Positions 1-10,941 of a stretch of 64,000 nucleotides of DNA are shown here, piece by piece. This DNA is from Tetranychus cinnabarinus (taxonomy: Eukaryota > Arthropoda > Arachnida > Trombidiformes > Tetranychidae), in contig WHVY01000006.1 of NCBI GenBank assembly GCA_022266195.1, forward strand, positions 744,001-808,000. The letters run 5' to 3'. Position 1 is the stretch's first letter, and every line of letters starts with the position of its first letter. The notes beneath the pieces were generated by a model, which did no database searches, was not told the DNA's origin, and saw only the letters and a program-made list of their open reading frames with translations. Position numbers and translations under genes: made by a program.

Positions 1-710
1 TTTTATGGCAAAAGATTGACCATCTTTTGTTATTGCACTTTTTATGATAATTATCAAGAGATTAATCAATTAGATTTAATCATGATTATAACAATATGCT
101 TTCCATTAATTAATAATTAAAGGTTGATATTTTGAAACTTTCCCTTGCAGAGTAAATGAAAGTTAAGCCTTTTGTACATCATAATTAGGAAATTAAGTCT
201 TGTTTTCTCGGCTAAGTAACGTTAGTTTTTTCAATATTACATTTGATTAATAATGTAATTATTATCTTAATAGTTAATTATATGAGCTATCAATTCAGGC
301 ATAATTTGCTCTTTATTTAAGCCTTGAACCAATCATTTTGAATGGATTTTTAATTGATTTGCTGAAAGCTTGATTCAGCCATTTATTGATTTTTTGAAAG
401 GCTTACTGATTGTAAATATCACATCTTTTTATACAAATTCAACACTTCTGTTTACCTTCATAATTGAAATGAACAATTAGATAGCAATAATGGAAAGTAA
501 TTTCAATTTGAAACTTGAAGGATTGAATCCAATGAACCATCAAAAGTAAACATTAAACAGATACAAGGCTAACCGTTGAAATAAAACAATAGATTTTTAG
601 ACTTTTTTCAAGCTGATATTTAAATACTTTCAAGTTGCATTTACAGATTAATCATTTTAAATTGTATTTCAATTACTAATGCTTTGTTTCATCTTTTATT
701 GTTGATCCAG
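1..710 (+). other. Intron or upstream part of the diacylglycerol lipase gene
   Basis: AT-rich sequence with no coding-like frame. It ends in a splice acceptor (ATCCAG) directly before the first visible exon of the lipase at 711. The N-terminal membrane-spanning exons expected for this family are not here, so this is most likely intron with the gene's 5' end outside the window. Confidence 0.6.
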
Positions 711-3700
711 GAAAGCGATGAGACAATATCAGGACAGTTGGAACCGTCGCTGTGAACTTTTATTTTGTTGTCTTGGTAAATCTGATAGGCGTCAGGTAAG
801 AGTTTGATGATTGGCTTTTGAAATTGGTTTTAATGTTTTCTTTTACTTTTTTTTCTAGAATTCTTTTGCTGAAATTGCCAAATTATTATCAGAATTTTTT
901 CGAGACTTGGATGTGGTGCCTTCTGATGTTATCGCAGGTCTTATATTGACTCGGCGACAGCAAAAAAATCAAAGTTCAATTGTAGTCCGTGAATCTGCCA
1001 ATAAAACGTACCAATTCCTTTCGGGTTTACCCATTACACCGGAGACTCGATTCCTTGATGTAACCCATTACGCAGTTGTCCAAGACATTAAAACACTAAT
1101 CCATTATAGTCATTATGCCATAGCAGTATATGGCTGGCCTATTTATCTTATGGAAAACAAGGCAATCGGATGTTTCCAGCTTTGTCCCTATTTAAGATGT
1201 TCAACCTGCCTTTCATCATCTTCATCATCATATTCATCTTGCTACAATTGTTTCAACTCATTTTGCTGTTGTCCTTGCCTAAACCGTTGCTCACCATCAA
1301 AACCATCAACAGACGCCTTTAATAATCGTAAATCATCAACATCATCAGCAACTCCTCAACCTTCAACTTCACCAATACCTGTTGAACCCATAATCATGGG
1401 TGACAACTGCTGTGGGTGTAATTATGCTGCCCTCCAAAGGATCTGTCAAACTCACAATCTTGAAATAATTTATGCCACATATCATGTTGAAATTGCTGAA
1501 CCTCCCTTTTTCGTGGCTCTTGACTATGATAGACGAACCATTGTAATTGCCATTAGAGGAACTCTTTCCCTTCAAGATGTTATGACTGATTTAAATGCGG
1601 AAGGTGATTTACTTCCAACCAATCCAAGTCGCGACAATTGGCTTGGACACAAAGGAATGGTTGAAGCAGCTGTATATATTAAGAAAAAGTTGACCGATGA
1701 ACGAATACTGGAACAAGCCTTAACCCACAATCCACTGAAAGGCACTCACAATTTTTCTCTAGTCTTGGTGGGTCATTCACTTGGAGCTGGAACTGCGGCT
1801 ATTTTGGCCATTCTACTTAAAGAAATTTATCCTGATCTAGTCTGTTATGCATTTTCTCCTCCCGGTGGACTCCTCTCTCTACCCGCCGTTGAATATACCA
1901 AGCATTTTATTACCTCAGTAGTATTGGGTAAAGACGTTGTTCCTAGGTTAGGTTTACATCAAATGGAAAGCCTTCGGTTTGATTTGATAAATGCCATTAA
2001 ACAATCAAAAGATCCAAAATGGAAGACAATTGGTTTAAGCTTTTGCTGTTGCACTATTGATCCAGAAACTGATTCATTAAATAGTAAAGAGTCTGGTGTT
2101 GAATTTGGAAGTAAACAGGAATCGCTTAAATTGGACACTTTATCAATTACAGCCGGTGAAAAGGAACTCTCAGCTCATCCTGACGATTCTTCAATTGCTT
2201 TAACTGTTCATCAACCTCTTTACCCTCCTGGAAAAATTATTCATATTGTACGGAATCATCCAAAGAAAAAAGAGTGAGTTTCAATTCCATTCACCTCAAC
2301 TCTTTTAATAACACTGTTTCCTTCAAAATACATTATCTTTATATTTCCAATAATAATGATAATTCAATGTTTCAATAGATAATTATATTTCTTTTATTTA
2401 TCGTCTTTTCAGAGCTTCCAAGAACAAAAGTTGGAGGTAAGACAAGAATTATTTTTTCATTTATTTATCACAATAATTTATATTCATCAACATCATTGAA
2501 ACGTGAGAAAAGATTGAAAAATTGAACATTCACCTCAAAATCAGCTTGATTATAAAACCATAACATTAAATTAACATACAAAAACACAATATTTAAATGT
2601 TCTCAGCAAAATGTGATTACTTTTTAATGAAAAGGTAATGTTTGTGTGAAAAAAAGACTAAATTTGTTCATTTAAATTTTAAGAAGCTTATTGATCATCT
2701 TTTAATAGGATTTTCATCGATTCCAATGACAAACTCACCAAAACAGAGCAATAATTGAAATAAGAAATACAAATCTTCTGGTTTGTTGTCAATAGCTTTT
2801 ATTAATTTATTTAATCTGAGAAAAAATAACTAATTTTCAAATGCTATTCTCATCAAGATTGATGATAAAACATGAGAAATCGATGATAAAACATTGAACA
2901 TTCTGTCCAACTCACACTGTGATACATTTGATTTCACTTAAACTCGATTATCATTATTCTGATGGAAGTCAAGTGTTAACACAATTAACTTGGAGTAAAA
3001 GAATCTATCAATTTATTTAAACTCTGTTTGTTTCCCAAGCTGAACATGTTAGTTGATTAACTATATCATTGTAAAAGATTGAATGGTTGAAAGCGAAAAT
3101 AATGTCAATTTGATTGAAATTAACTGCTGTTGATCCAATTATCAGCTTCTTAATACCTTGCTCAAAGTTAATTGTTTACCCAACAAAAGACTAAAAGCAA
3201 ATGATATTTCAACTTGATTGACATTGATATAAAGTTAGTTATTTATCTTGACAATCCTGCAAAGTTAATCACATCTATTGACAGATTACGGTTTGATGGA
3301 ACCAAAAAAAACAAGAATCAAACACCGAGTGATTAGCCTGAAGCTGAATAGCTGTTGAAGTTGATTGTTTGTTTCCAATAAATGCGTAAACAGATATCAA
3401 AGTAAAGTGAATATGGGATTGGAAAAGGTTGAAATTGAATCTTGATCTATTCTGGGATTAATCTGGTTCACCATTTTTCTATTATAATTTCCATCATTAT
3501 ATCATAATTTGATGAAGTGAAACCAAATGTTTAACAGTTTAATTTGCCTGAATCCAATCAATCCCAGAGGGAACAATCAACTTGACTAGGTTTTCAATCA
3601 AAGTTAAAAGCTAATTTTGGCGTTTATTAATCTATTCATTAATAAAAAGGTTGACTGATTCAATTTTAATGATATTTTTCCATAAACTCAAAAGCAATTT

Positions 3701-5344
3701 CAGCTTTAAGGTATACTTTGGCTTTTTGGTTACATTATAATACATTTACATTATGTATAATAATAATCAAGTGCAACTAATACATTCACAATTAATCTTG
3801 GATGCATTCAAGCAGAATCAATTTTTAACCTTTAACCACTCTTTATCCATACTTTATTAGCTATTCCTTGAATCTAATTCACTTTTTCTCTATTTTTATT
3901 CAGGAACATTGTTGGTAAAAAGGAAGCCGTTTATCAAGCATTGTGGGTCGATAATACGGAATATGATCAGATAATTATATCTCCAGTAATGATTCAAGAT
4001 CATATGCCAGACAAGGTATTGGAAGCGCTGGAAAGACTTTTAATCAACACTGGTCCTCCCAAGCCGATTCGCCATGTAATGACAAACAATGTTGACTTGA
4101 TTTCTCGTCCTTTATTAACCTATCCAAGTGGAACCATTACACCTGATTCATTGGATCGAACACCTTCTCATAGATTAGTATTGGAAACATCATTCACCGA
4201 TTTACAGCCTGTTGGCTTGGACCTTGAAGATCCTAAATTGATTCCTCCCTATTCATGTTCAACTGTTGGTTCCAGTAGATTCACTTCTAGACCAACCCTG
4301 TTAACAGCTCTTCGTAAAAGTCGCAAGATTGATTTGATTCGAGACGATTGGATTGGTATGGCTCCTTTAGCGTCACCTGAAGGTCTCAGTGAATCATCCA
4401 GTATTTCATCTCGAAGTGCTTTCATTAAAGGTGCAAATGGTGGAGTTGGTGGAACAGATGAAAGGATTAATCTTAATGTTAACTCATTGTCAAATTATTC
4501 TGCTCTTGAACGTATTGACCGAGCATCTTTTTACTCTGCTAAACCTTCTGCTTCTTCTGATGGTCAGTCTAATTTAACTAATGGAGAGAAGGAGGTTAAG
4601 AAGACCAAGGAAGATGAAAGAAAAGAGGAAACTAAAGGTTCTCTGGTCTCTTCTTCAGGACCATCAAATGTTTCAAGTGATTGTCAACAAATAACTTCAA
4701 ATACCACTCCATCTACTTCTCCAATTTACATTCCATCACCAACAGGGAGTGGACTTGATCTTGATCCAAATGCTTTATTTGACTCTTTGATTGCCAAATA
4801 CGATGACCAGAGAAGACAAAATAAAGCAGAAGATTCTGTTGATCCATCGACAAATGGGTTGGGCGATCATGAAGCTTTCTCATCTGGAGCCTCAGTAAAG
4901 TCAACAGACACTGTTGCTTTGAATGACCTTAACCATTCCGAAGGAGATGTGATTCGAGGAGAGGAAAGTGACATAGAAGGTTGCTGTCTGTCTCGAGCTA
5001 GCCTTTTAAGTGGCATTCGTGAAACTCGGGTAAACATTGGTGATAATGAAACGTGTTTTTCACCGTCAACCAACTATTGTCACAGCTTGAGCAGCATGGA
5101 TGATTCACAATCATCAAATGAAACTTTACCACCACTGAGACGATCTCATGAAGAGATAAATTTAAATTGTTTAGAGGATGATGTTCAAGTTTTCCGTCAA
5201 GAAATTCGCACTCATTCAGCGACAGCTTCTCTCAAATCCAGTGAAACTGATCTTTCACCCAAATCAAGGCTGCTTTTTCAAAAATTGCGAGCCATTGAAT
5301 CACCAGCTGATGAACTACCTGCCTGTGATGCCTTCCAAGTTTAA
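711..5344 (+). CDS. DAGLA: sn1-specific diacylglycerol lipase alpha-like, 5'-partial
   Basis: Predicted exons 711-795, 859-2273, 2413-2436 and 3904-5344 all have GT-AG junctions and keep one frame for about 987 codons. Known role: a plasma-membrane serine lipase that cleaves diacylglycerol to 2-acylglycerol in lipid signalling (Drosophila inaE is the fly member). Seen: the catalytic-serine elbow GHSLGAG, the Asp in VLGKDVVPRLG and the His in PPGKIIHIVRNHP, in the family order. Also seen are DNCCGCN, DFVPSDV-like entry sequence (DVVPSDVIAGL) and the post-catalytic block YQALWVDNTEYDQIIISP. Unusual: a Cys/Ser-rich low-complexity insertion (translated from about 1190-1370) before the lipase core, and a 24-nt microexon encoding about EASKNKSWR. 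The long Ser-rich C-terminal tail resembles the alpha rather than the beta type. The N-terminal transmembrane segments lie outside the window. Open frames at 907 and 3941 begin with TTG and are exon interiors, not starts. Confidence 0.88.
2437..3903 (+). other. Large intron of the lipase gene
   Basis: A 1467-bp stretch from a GTAAGAC donor to an acceptor ending TATTCAG. No open frame or repeat of note is seen. It is far longer than the other introns in the window (63-139 bp), so it could hold regulatory sequence, but nothing specific is visible. Confidence 0.6.
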
Positions 5345-6641
5345 CTCTAATTTACTAAATAATTAATCAAAATGTTGGACTAATTCAGGACAAATGTATT
5401 TTTCATTATTTTCATGAAGAAAGCTAAAGATCAGGACCAAAGAAAATGAGGCAAAAAATGAAACTCAATTCAAGCTCAGATAATTTATTCGCCTAATTTA
5501 TATTCCATCAATTATATTGATTAATGGAATAGTTCAGAATAATTCAAGTAATCTCACCAACTATTAATACTGGTAATTTTGTCTATATTTAATCCAAAGG
5601 AGCTTAATTGATGAAATGTTGGCATAAACAATCAGTTAAATAGTTTTTGTCTTGAATTTATGCTCAGTTTTTTGCATGTTTTTAACGATTGTTGATTGCC
5701 AAATAAAAACTCTGAGAGTTAATAATCGAGTTGATCTTCATCATTCTCATCTTTTACCATAATTTTGATTAACTCAATTGTCTAAAAATAACGTTCAAAA
5801 TGGAAATGATCTTCAATTTAACTTTCTTTCAAAGAAAACCTTTTCCTCTGAAAATCGGACATTTTGTGATAGTAAACCAATAATCAATGAATAAAATTCT
5901 CAATTGACATTATCAAGTAAATCCAATTGATAATTAACTCCAACTGGACCAGCTGATTTGCTTTAACAATTAAAGACAACCAATGTAAATTTTTTATCCA
6001 CCAAGTGGATATTTTATCAGCTAACTGTTTCTAGTGAAAGTTAGTTATTAATCAAAATTGATTGCTTATAAAGAAACTAAATTTTCTTCAAATTCAGTTT
6101 TTACACCAAACACACTTATAACTAATTAAAGTAATTTTATGTTTTTATTTGCTTTTCTTAAATAATTCAATGCATTCCAATCAAAATCTAGAGCCAATTC
6201 AAGTCTTGATTTTTCGATCTCTTCTTTCTCTATCAACCTGAGCAAATTATATGTTTATTAAATCATTTGAAATTCATACTATTGACTATCCTTCAATAAA
6301 AAATATAATTTACTCATCTATGAGCTGGAATTAAGTATAGTAACTAAAGGTATAAATATTAAAATATAATGAAGTGACAAAAATTAGAAGCAAGAAGACA
6401 TTAAGTGAAAGACATAAGATTATCTTAACGTTACTTTTTCTTCTTGATAATATCTTATTGTATTTTCGCATCAAATATGATTTTCATTACAAAATATGAT
6501 TTATTCCAAAGTCAACATGATATAAAACAAGTTGTCAGCAATCTGTAAGTTTTAAAACAAAATAATAAATACAAAGTAGTTGTTAAGCATTGCACCGCTT
6601 TAGGATTTGTTTGTTTGAACCGCAAATTTTGAAGGATGTTA
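5345..6641. other. Lipase 3' flank and left border of the DXO/Rai1-like array
   Basis: AATAAA-type signals occur near 5702. From about 6190 the sequence resembles the 3' flank of + strand array genes (TCGATCTCTTCTTTC, also at 12588 and 31574), so a lost + strand copy probably stood here. From about 6470 to 6640 is the conserved 3' flank of the clade B - strand genes (CCAAAGTCAACATGATAT), also seen near 24570, 27020, 33950 and 44555. Confidence 0.5.
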
Positions 6642-7721
6642 TTAATAAAAGAAGAGCTGAGGTGTAACAGAATCTTCTAAGAGACCAACTGAAAGAGTCG
6701 CGGTAACCTCTCTACTAGATTTTTTTGCATTGAAATGGACATCGTAAAACTTGTTGCTTTCTTTAACTTCAGAATTTATGAAATCTAAAATTTTGTCCAA
6801 TGCAATGAAGCATTTTTTCTTATGGGCTGAATAATTTTCGTTGAGTATACTGGCTGGAAAAACATCCAATTCGCGAAGATTATAATCCTTATCGAGATCG
6901 CCACAGATAAGTGTTTCGATGCCACAAACCAAAGCAGATGCCCACCAATACATATGACGATAATGGTCGATATTAAAATCTTTGGTATCTCCTTTGTACA
7001 TGTTTGGCACGAGTTTCAGAGCTGCAAAGCTGGCTTGATCAATTGGCTTCTCTGCATCATCTTTGCTTATAACAAATTCAGAATTACCTAAGTGCATTAT
7101 GCGATGTTGACCAATTTCTGAGCTTGATACAGTGCTGAGAACGTCCAGTTCAGTGTTTGAGTCTGATTCTCTCTCTGCAACTTGTTGAGTTATCCTCCTG
7201 ATTACTTTGAATCTTGAATAGGCGCGTTTGTTTTTATCAGTATCATTGGAAGACTCTCTTTCTCTCTTTTTTGATGGATCTTCGTCGCTCATAAAGAGGA
7301 AGATGGTGCCTTTAATTTTGATAGCATTGATGATCCAATCAATTCTAGCAAATGGCGAAAGCAATATATTTTTCAATACGGCGTTTGAACAGATGAAATC
7401 TATCGATGATTTTGGATTGTCAGAAGTTAAACGAGACATGATTTCCTCATTTGAACGAATCCAGCGAAAGTAATCTGGCCATGTATCTGGAAGTGAACAT
7501 TTATCAGTTTCAGGATTGAATCCTTCTAGACAATGCATCGGTTCGTTCAATTCAGTCGAGACTAAATATTTCTGTGATGATTTATCAGGTCGATAAACCA
7601 GTTGATTCTCTTTGTCATAGAAAGATGAAAAATAACCAATCCTTTTTGGTCCAATAAATTTAACACCACTTTTTGCGGGTAAAAAATCCAAATCCAGAGC
7701 ATCTTTTCTGATTCGACCCAT
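6642..7721 (-). CDS. DXO/Rai1-like protein, clade B (array copy 1)
   Basis: An intronless 359-aa gene starting at the ATG of MGRIRKDALDLDFLP. It carries the family landmarks in order: GPKRIGYFSS, NSSQKY-type (DKSSQKYLVS), FICSN, VAERESDSNTE, IGQHRIMHLG, AALK, HYRHMYWWAS. In true DXO the corresponding positions carry an active-site Arg (here N of CSN), a Glu in the ELK motif (here A) and a Gln after WWA (here S), so catalysis is doubtful. Clade B marks are a basic loop DPSKKRERES before AYSRFKVI and a short C-terminus ending QLFFY, without the PPWY motif of clade A. The basic loop could act as a nuclear localisation signal (inference). A perfect 18-bp palindrome lies 166 bp upstream of the start (7887-7904). 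Confidence 0.75.
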   Translation of the reverse strand: MGRIRKDALDLDFLPAKSGVKFIGPKRIGYFSSFYDKENQLVYRPDKSSQKYLVSTELNEPMHCLEGFNPETDKCSLPDTWPDYFRWIRSNEEIMSRLTSDNPKSSIDFICSNAVLKNILLSPFARIDWIINAIKIKGTIFLFMSDEDPSKKRERESSNDTDKNKRAYSRFKVIRRITQQVAERESDSNTELDVLSTVSSSEIGQHRIMHLGNSEFVISKDDAEKPIDQASFAALKLVPNMYKGDTKDFNIDHYRHMYWWASALVCGIETLICGDLDKDYNLRELDVFPASILNENYSAHKKKCFIALDKILDFINSEVKESNKFYDVHFNAKKSSREVTATLSVGLLEDSVTPQLFFY

Positions 7722-8600
7722 TTTTCAAGTTGAAAATTGTTCACAAACAGTAAAATATAAATTGAAATCACAAATTGAAAATTAAAATTACAAGTACACA
7801 AACATTTAAGCCAAAATGCATGCAAAAATAAAAGAACAAATTTTTCAACTTGTAGAGAATCTGATTTAACCAGTTGACTAACTGTAGTACACTGTACAGT
7901 GTACAGTATTTCCTTGCGTTTTGTGCTTTTTTGAAGTGCTGACATCTATGTGAACTACATGGGAAAATAATTAAATTTACATTTCAAACAATTAGTCCAC
8001 TCCAAATAGCACTCTAATGACTGCCCCTGAAGTGGAAAGGGTAGAAAGCAAAGAGATGCTAATTAGCTAATATAAATTAATCAAATGGTTACTCAACTAT
8101 CAGATGTTTGAATCAAGCAATTCAATAAGCTCAAAATGTGCATAAATAATTTTAACTTACAGTAATCCCTCAAAGTGCGAAGTTACCGCGGAAACGGTCA
8201 ATTCATATAGCCGATCTTTTTAAGTTAAAATATTTAGGTATTATTTAACGGGAAAAATTGAAAAAGACTAAGAAATTTATGAAATCGCGATAAAGCGTGT
8301 GAAAAAGAAAGAAATGGCGTCTGAAAAATTTGCTTTGAAAATATACGAAGCTTTAACCAAAGAGTCGTATTTGGAGATTGATTACTTTATTTCACACAAA
8401 ATTTTTGCCTAAATATTGCACGTTTATTAAAATAGATTGTAGTGAAAATTATCTTGTCATATTTGATCATTTCGTATTAGGAAAATCACAGTCAATAGAC
8501 TGTATTTTCTGGAGTCAGACTTATTTAAAATTACGATGATGAGGATATGATTTCAGGTTGAAAAGGTAGCAAAAATGAATCCAAGTAAAATTGATTAGTT
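7722..8600 (-). promoter_or_regulatory. Upstream region of array copy 1 with conserved block
   Basis: Holds the proximal sequence shared by clade B genes (GTGAACAAT just before the start) and, at about 8165-8235, a block containing AGTGCGAAGTTACC. That block recurs upstream of the other - strand copies near 26265, 28575, 35625 and 45490. Recurrence at similar positions suggests either a promoter element or simple co-duplication. No coding frame is convincing. Confidence 0.4.
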
Positions 8601-9746
8601 TCAGATGTCACAAGTAAGGTACCATGGTAAGTCGCCATCTCCCTGCAGTTCAAGACTTTTTTCAGTCACAATGATTTCTTGAGGTGCCGCCTCATAAGTA
8701 AACTCATACATTTTGTCGCTTTCTTTAACATGAGATTTGATGAAATCTAGAGTCTTGTCTAAAGTAATGAAACATCTTCTCTGCTTGTCAAAAGTATCTT
8801 TGTTAAGCTTACTGGCTGGAAGCACATCCAGTTTACGAAGAGTAAAATCTTCATCAAGATCTCCACAGATGAGTGTTTTGACGCCACAAAGTAAAGCAGA
8901 TGCCCACCAATAAAGATGACGATAAAATGGAATATTGAATTCTCCGTTATGTTCCTTGTACAGATTTTGCATGAGTTTCAGGGCTGAAAAGTTGGCTTGA
9001 TCAATTGGCTTGTCTAAATCATCTTTACTCATAACAAACTCTGTGAAACCAGTGTGTAATATGCGATGTTTGCCAATTCTTGAGAATGAAACAGTGCTCA
9101 GTGCATCCATCACAGTGTTAGAGTTAGTTTCACGCTCTTCAACTGCTTTAGTTATCTTTCTAATTATGTTAAATCTTGCATAATTTAGTTTACTGACTTT
9201 TTGTTGACCACAATCAAGTGTGGCTTCCTCTTCCTTGTCTTCTTTGTCATTCACCAACTCATCTTTTTCTTGATCCTCAGGTTTGGATTTCATTTCCTCC
9301 GTATTGTCCTTTTTTCCCAAAAATAGGAAAATGGCTTTTCTTTTCTTCACTGCACGAATAAGCCAACCACGCTTGTCATAAGTTGAAAGCATTATTTTCT
9401 TGAGTTCCATGTTTGAACACAGGAAATCCAACGGTGAATCTTTGTTATTAGAGGACAAGCCATCGATTATTGTTTTATTTTCAGCAACCCAACGAAAGAA
9501 ATGAGACCAAGAACTCGGCAACAAAACTTCATCAGTTTCTAGTTTGAATCCTTCAAGACAGTTGATTGGCTGGTTTAATTCACTTGAGTCTAAATATCTT
9601 TGAGCTGAATTATCGGCTACATATACTTCTTCAGATTCTTTGTCATAATAAGATGAAAAATATCCAATCCTTTTTGGTCCAACAAATTTGACGCCACTTT
9701 TGTTTGGTAAAAAATAGAAGTCATAACAATCTTTTCTGATTCCCAT
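8601..9746 (-). CDS. DXO/Rai1-like protein with long charged loop (array copy 2)
   Basis: 381 aa from the ATG at 9746. A GTG five codons upstream is open but is not a eukaryotic start. It has the most divergent N-terminus of the family (MGIRKDCYDFYFLP), yet keeps GPKRIGYFSSYYD, AQRYLDSSEL, CLEGF, FLCSN, VEERETNSNT, IGKHRILHTG, SALK, FYRHLYWWAS and a terminal LPWY. The variable loop that is short elsewhere is here about 45 residues of mixed Lys/Glu (for example KEDKEEEATL). It is on the - strand but its core resembles the + strand clade A, so it may be an inverted early copy. The Arg, Glu and Gln positions of the DXO active site are replaced (CSN, SALK, WWAS). Confidence 0.72.
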   Translation of the reverse strand: MGIRKDCYDFYFLPNKSGVKFVGPKRIGYFSSYYDKESEEVYVADNSAQRYLDSSELNQPINCLEGFKLETDEVLLPSSWSHFFRWVAENKTIIDGLSSNNKDSPLDFLCSNMELKKIMLSTYDKRGWLIRAVKKRKAIFLFLGKKDNTEEMKSKPEDQEKDELVNDKEDKEEEATLDCGQQKVSKLNYARFNIIRKITKAVEERETNSNTVMDALSTVSFSRIGKHRILHTGFTEFVMSKDDLDKPIDQANFSALKLMQNLYKEHNGEFNIPFYRHLYWWASALLCGVKTLICGDLDEDFTLRKLDVLPASKLNKDTFDKQRRCFITLDKTLDFIKSHVKESDKMYEFTYEAAPQEIIVTEKSLELQGDGDLPWYLTCDI

Positions 9747-10941
9747 TTCCACAGTTGACACTTGACCGCAAAGGGTAAAAAATTAATTTAAATGACGAAC
9801 TGACAATGTTATTAAATGTTAAAATCTAAATATAAACTTAACTGACAAAATTTTTTATTTATAAAAGATGATTTGAACGAGGATCGATCCAAATGATTGA
9901 TTTATCTTTTTATCTTTTTAATCCCAATACGATCCTGTCCTTCAAGTAATGATTTAAGAATCGATCTTTCGTCATGTCTTGTGAATTGCTTGAAGTGATA
10001 TTCAATGCTAATAATTCTTCCTCTTTTGCAGTAACAATTTAAAAAATAAATTCTTGTTACATTAATAAATGTTCTTGAAACCATCTACTACGAAATAAAC
10101 TACCTAAAATTGGGTGACTTGGAAAAGTGGTGATAAAGTTCTGAATATTGTTGCATTCTCCTTGAACTTGAATCTTCATCCAACTTGAATGTACGAGTAT
10201 AATTACAATGAGCATCAACTGATGATTCAGCTTGTCTTGGATGATTGCATGATAGATGTGATTATTGTGGATAGGAATAGATGATTGGTTCGACTCAAAC
10301 TTGTGAGATTCCATTAAATGCTGTTGATAAACCAAAATCTGAGATATTATGAGGGTTAATCTCTAGCTTTTTAGTCGATTATTTAATTTTTTAAGAAAAT
10401 AAGAATCTAAACAATTTAAAACACGGTTGCAATTCGATTCAGCCTTTGAATTAATCATTAAAATCTCAACCTTTCCTTGTTATGATAAAATCTACAATCT
10501 ATTGGCTAAATAAATTGTAAACTCAAATGGTTAGGCTTTAGTCACCAATTACAAACACTGATGGTTAATCATCATTAAATTGATTCATTGATTCATTGAT
10601 TTTTTGAGCGTTAGATGTCTCTACTCTTAAAATGAGCAATATACGAGATTTTAATGTTTATTAGAGGCGTTAATTTACTCTCATTGCATTAGATAAACCA
10701 CAAAGTTTCATCAAGAATGAATCACGAATCTTGATAAGCTGAATGAGGAAGTTCAGCCATTTTCTGAAGCTACTTAGAGAGTAACTCTTTGGTAGAGGCG
10801 TTGATTTACTGACTAACTTGTGACTCACAAGTTGTGAGTAAATTTGAGTCTCTTAACATATGTAAAATTTTCAATTTTTGATTCATAATATGAATTTCAT
10901 ATTATTCTTGTATCGTGCGTGAATAAGTGTCAAATTGTATA
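9747..10941 (+). promoter_or_regulatory. Duplicated upstream region of array copy 3
   Basis: About 10038-10580 is repeated at 20699-21145 upstream of array copy 4. A motif AGCGTTAGATGTCTCTACT near 10609 is shared with the upstream regions at 22882 and 32266, and AGAGGCGTT.A.TTTACTCT recurs before several + strand copies. Small open frames here are not conserved between the duplicates. Confidence 0.5.

Noticed and set aside
907..2277. The 456-codon frame as a complete protein
   Set aside because: It begins with TTG inside an exon and ends by reading through a splice donor. It is an exon of the larger lipase gene. The frame at 3941 is rejected for the same reason.
7887..7904. Perfect 18-bp palindrome GTACACTGTACAGTGTAC as a conserved operator
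   Set aside because: The equivalent position upstream of other clade B copies does not keep it, so it is noted only as a local feature.
10057..10335. - strand open frames at 9902-10335
   Set aside because: The duplicated sequence at 20.7-21.0 kb disrupts them, so they are not maintained.
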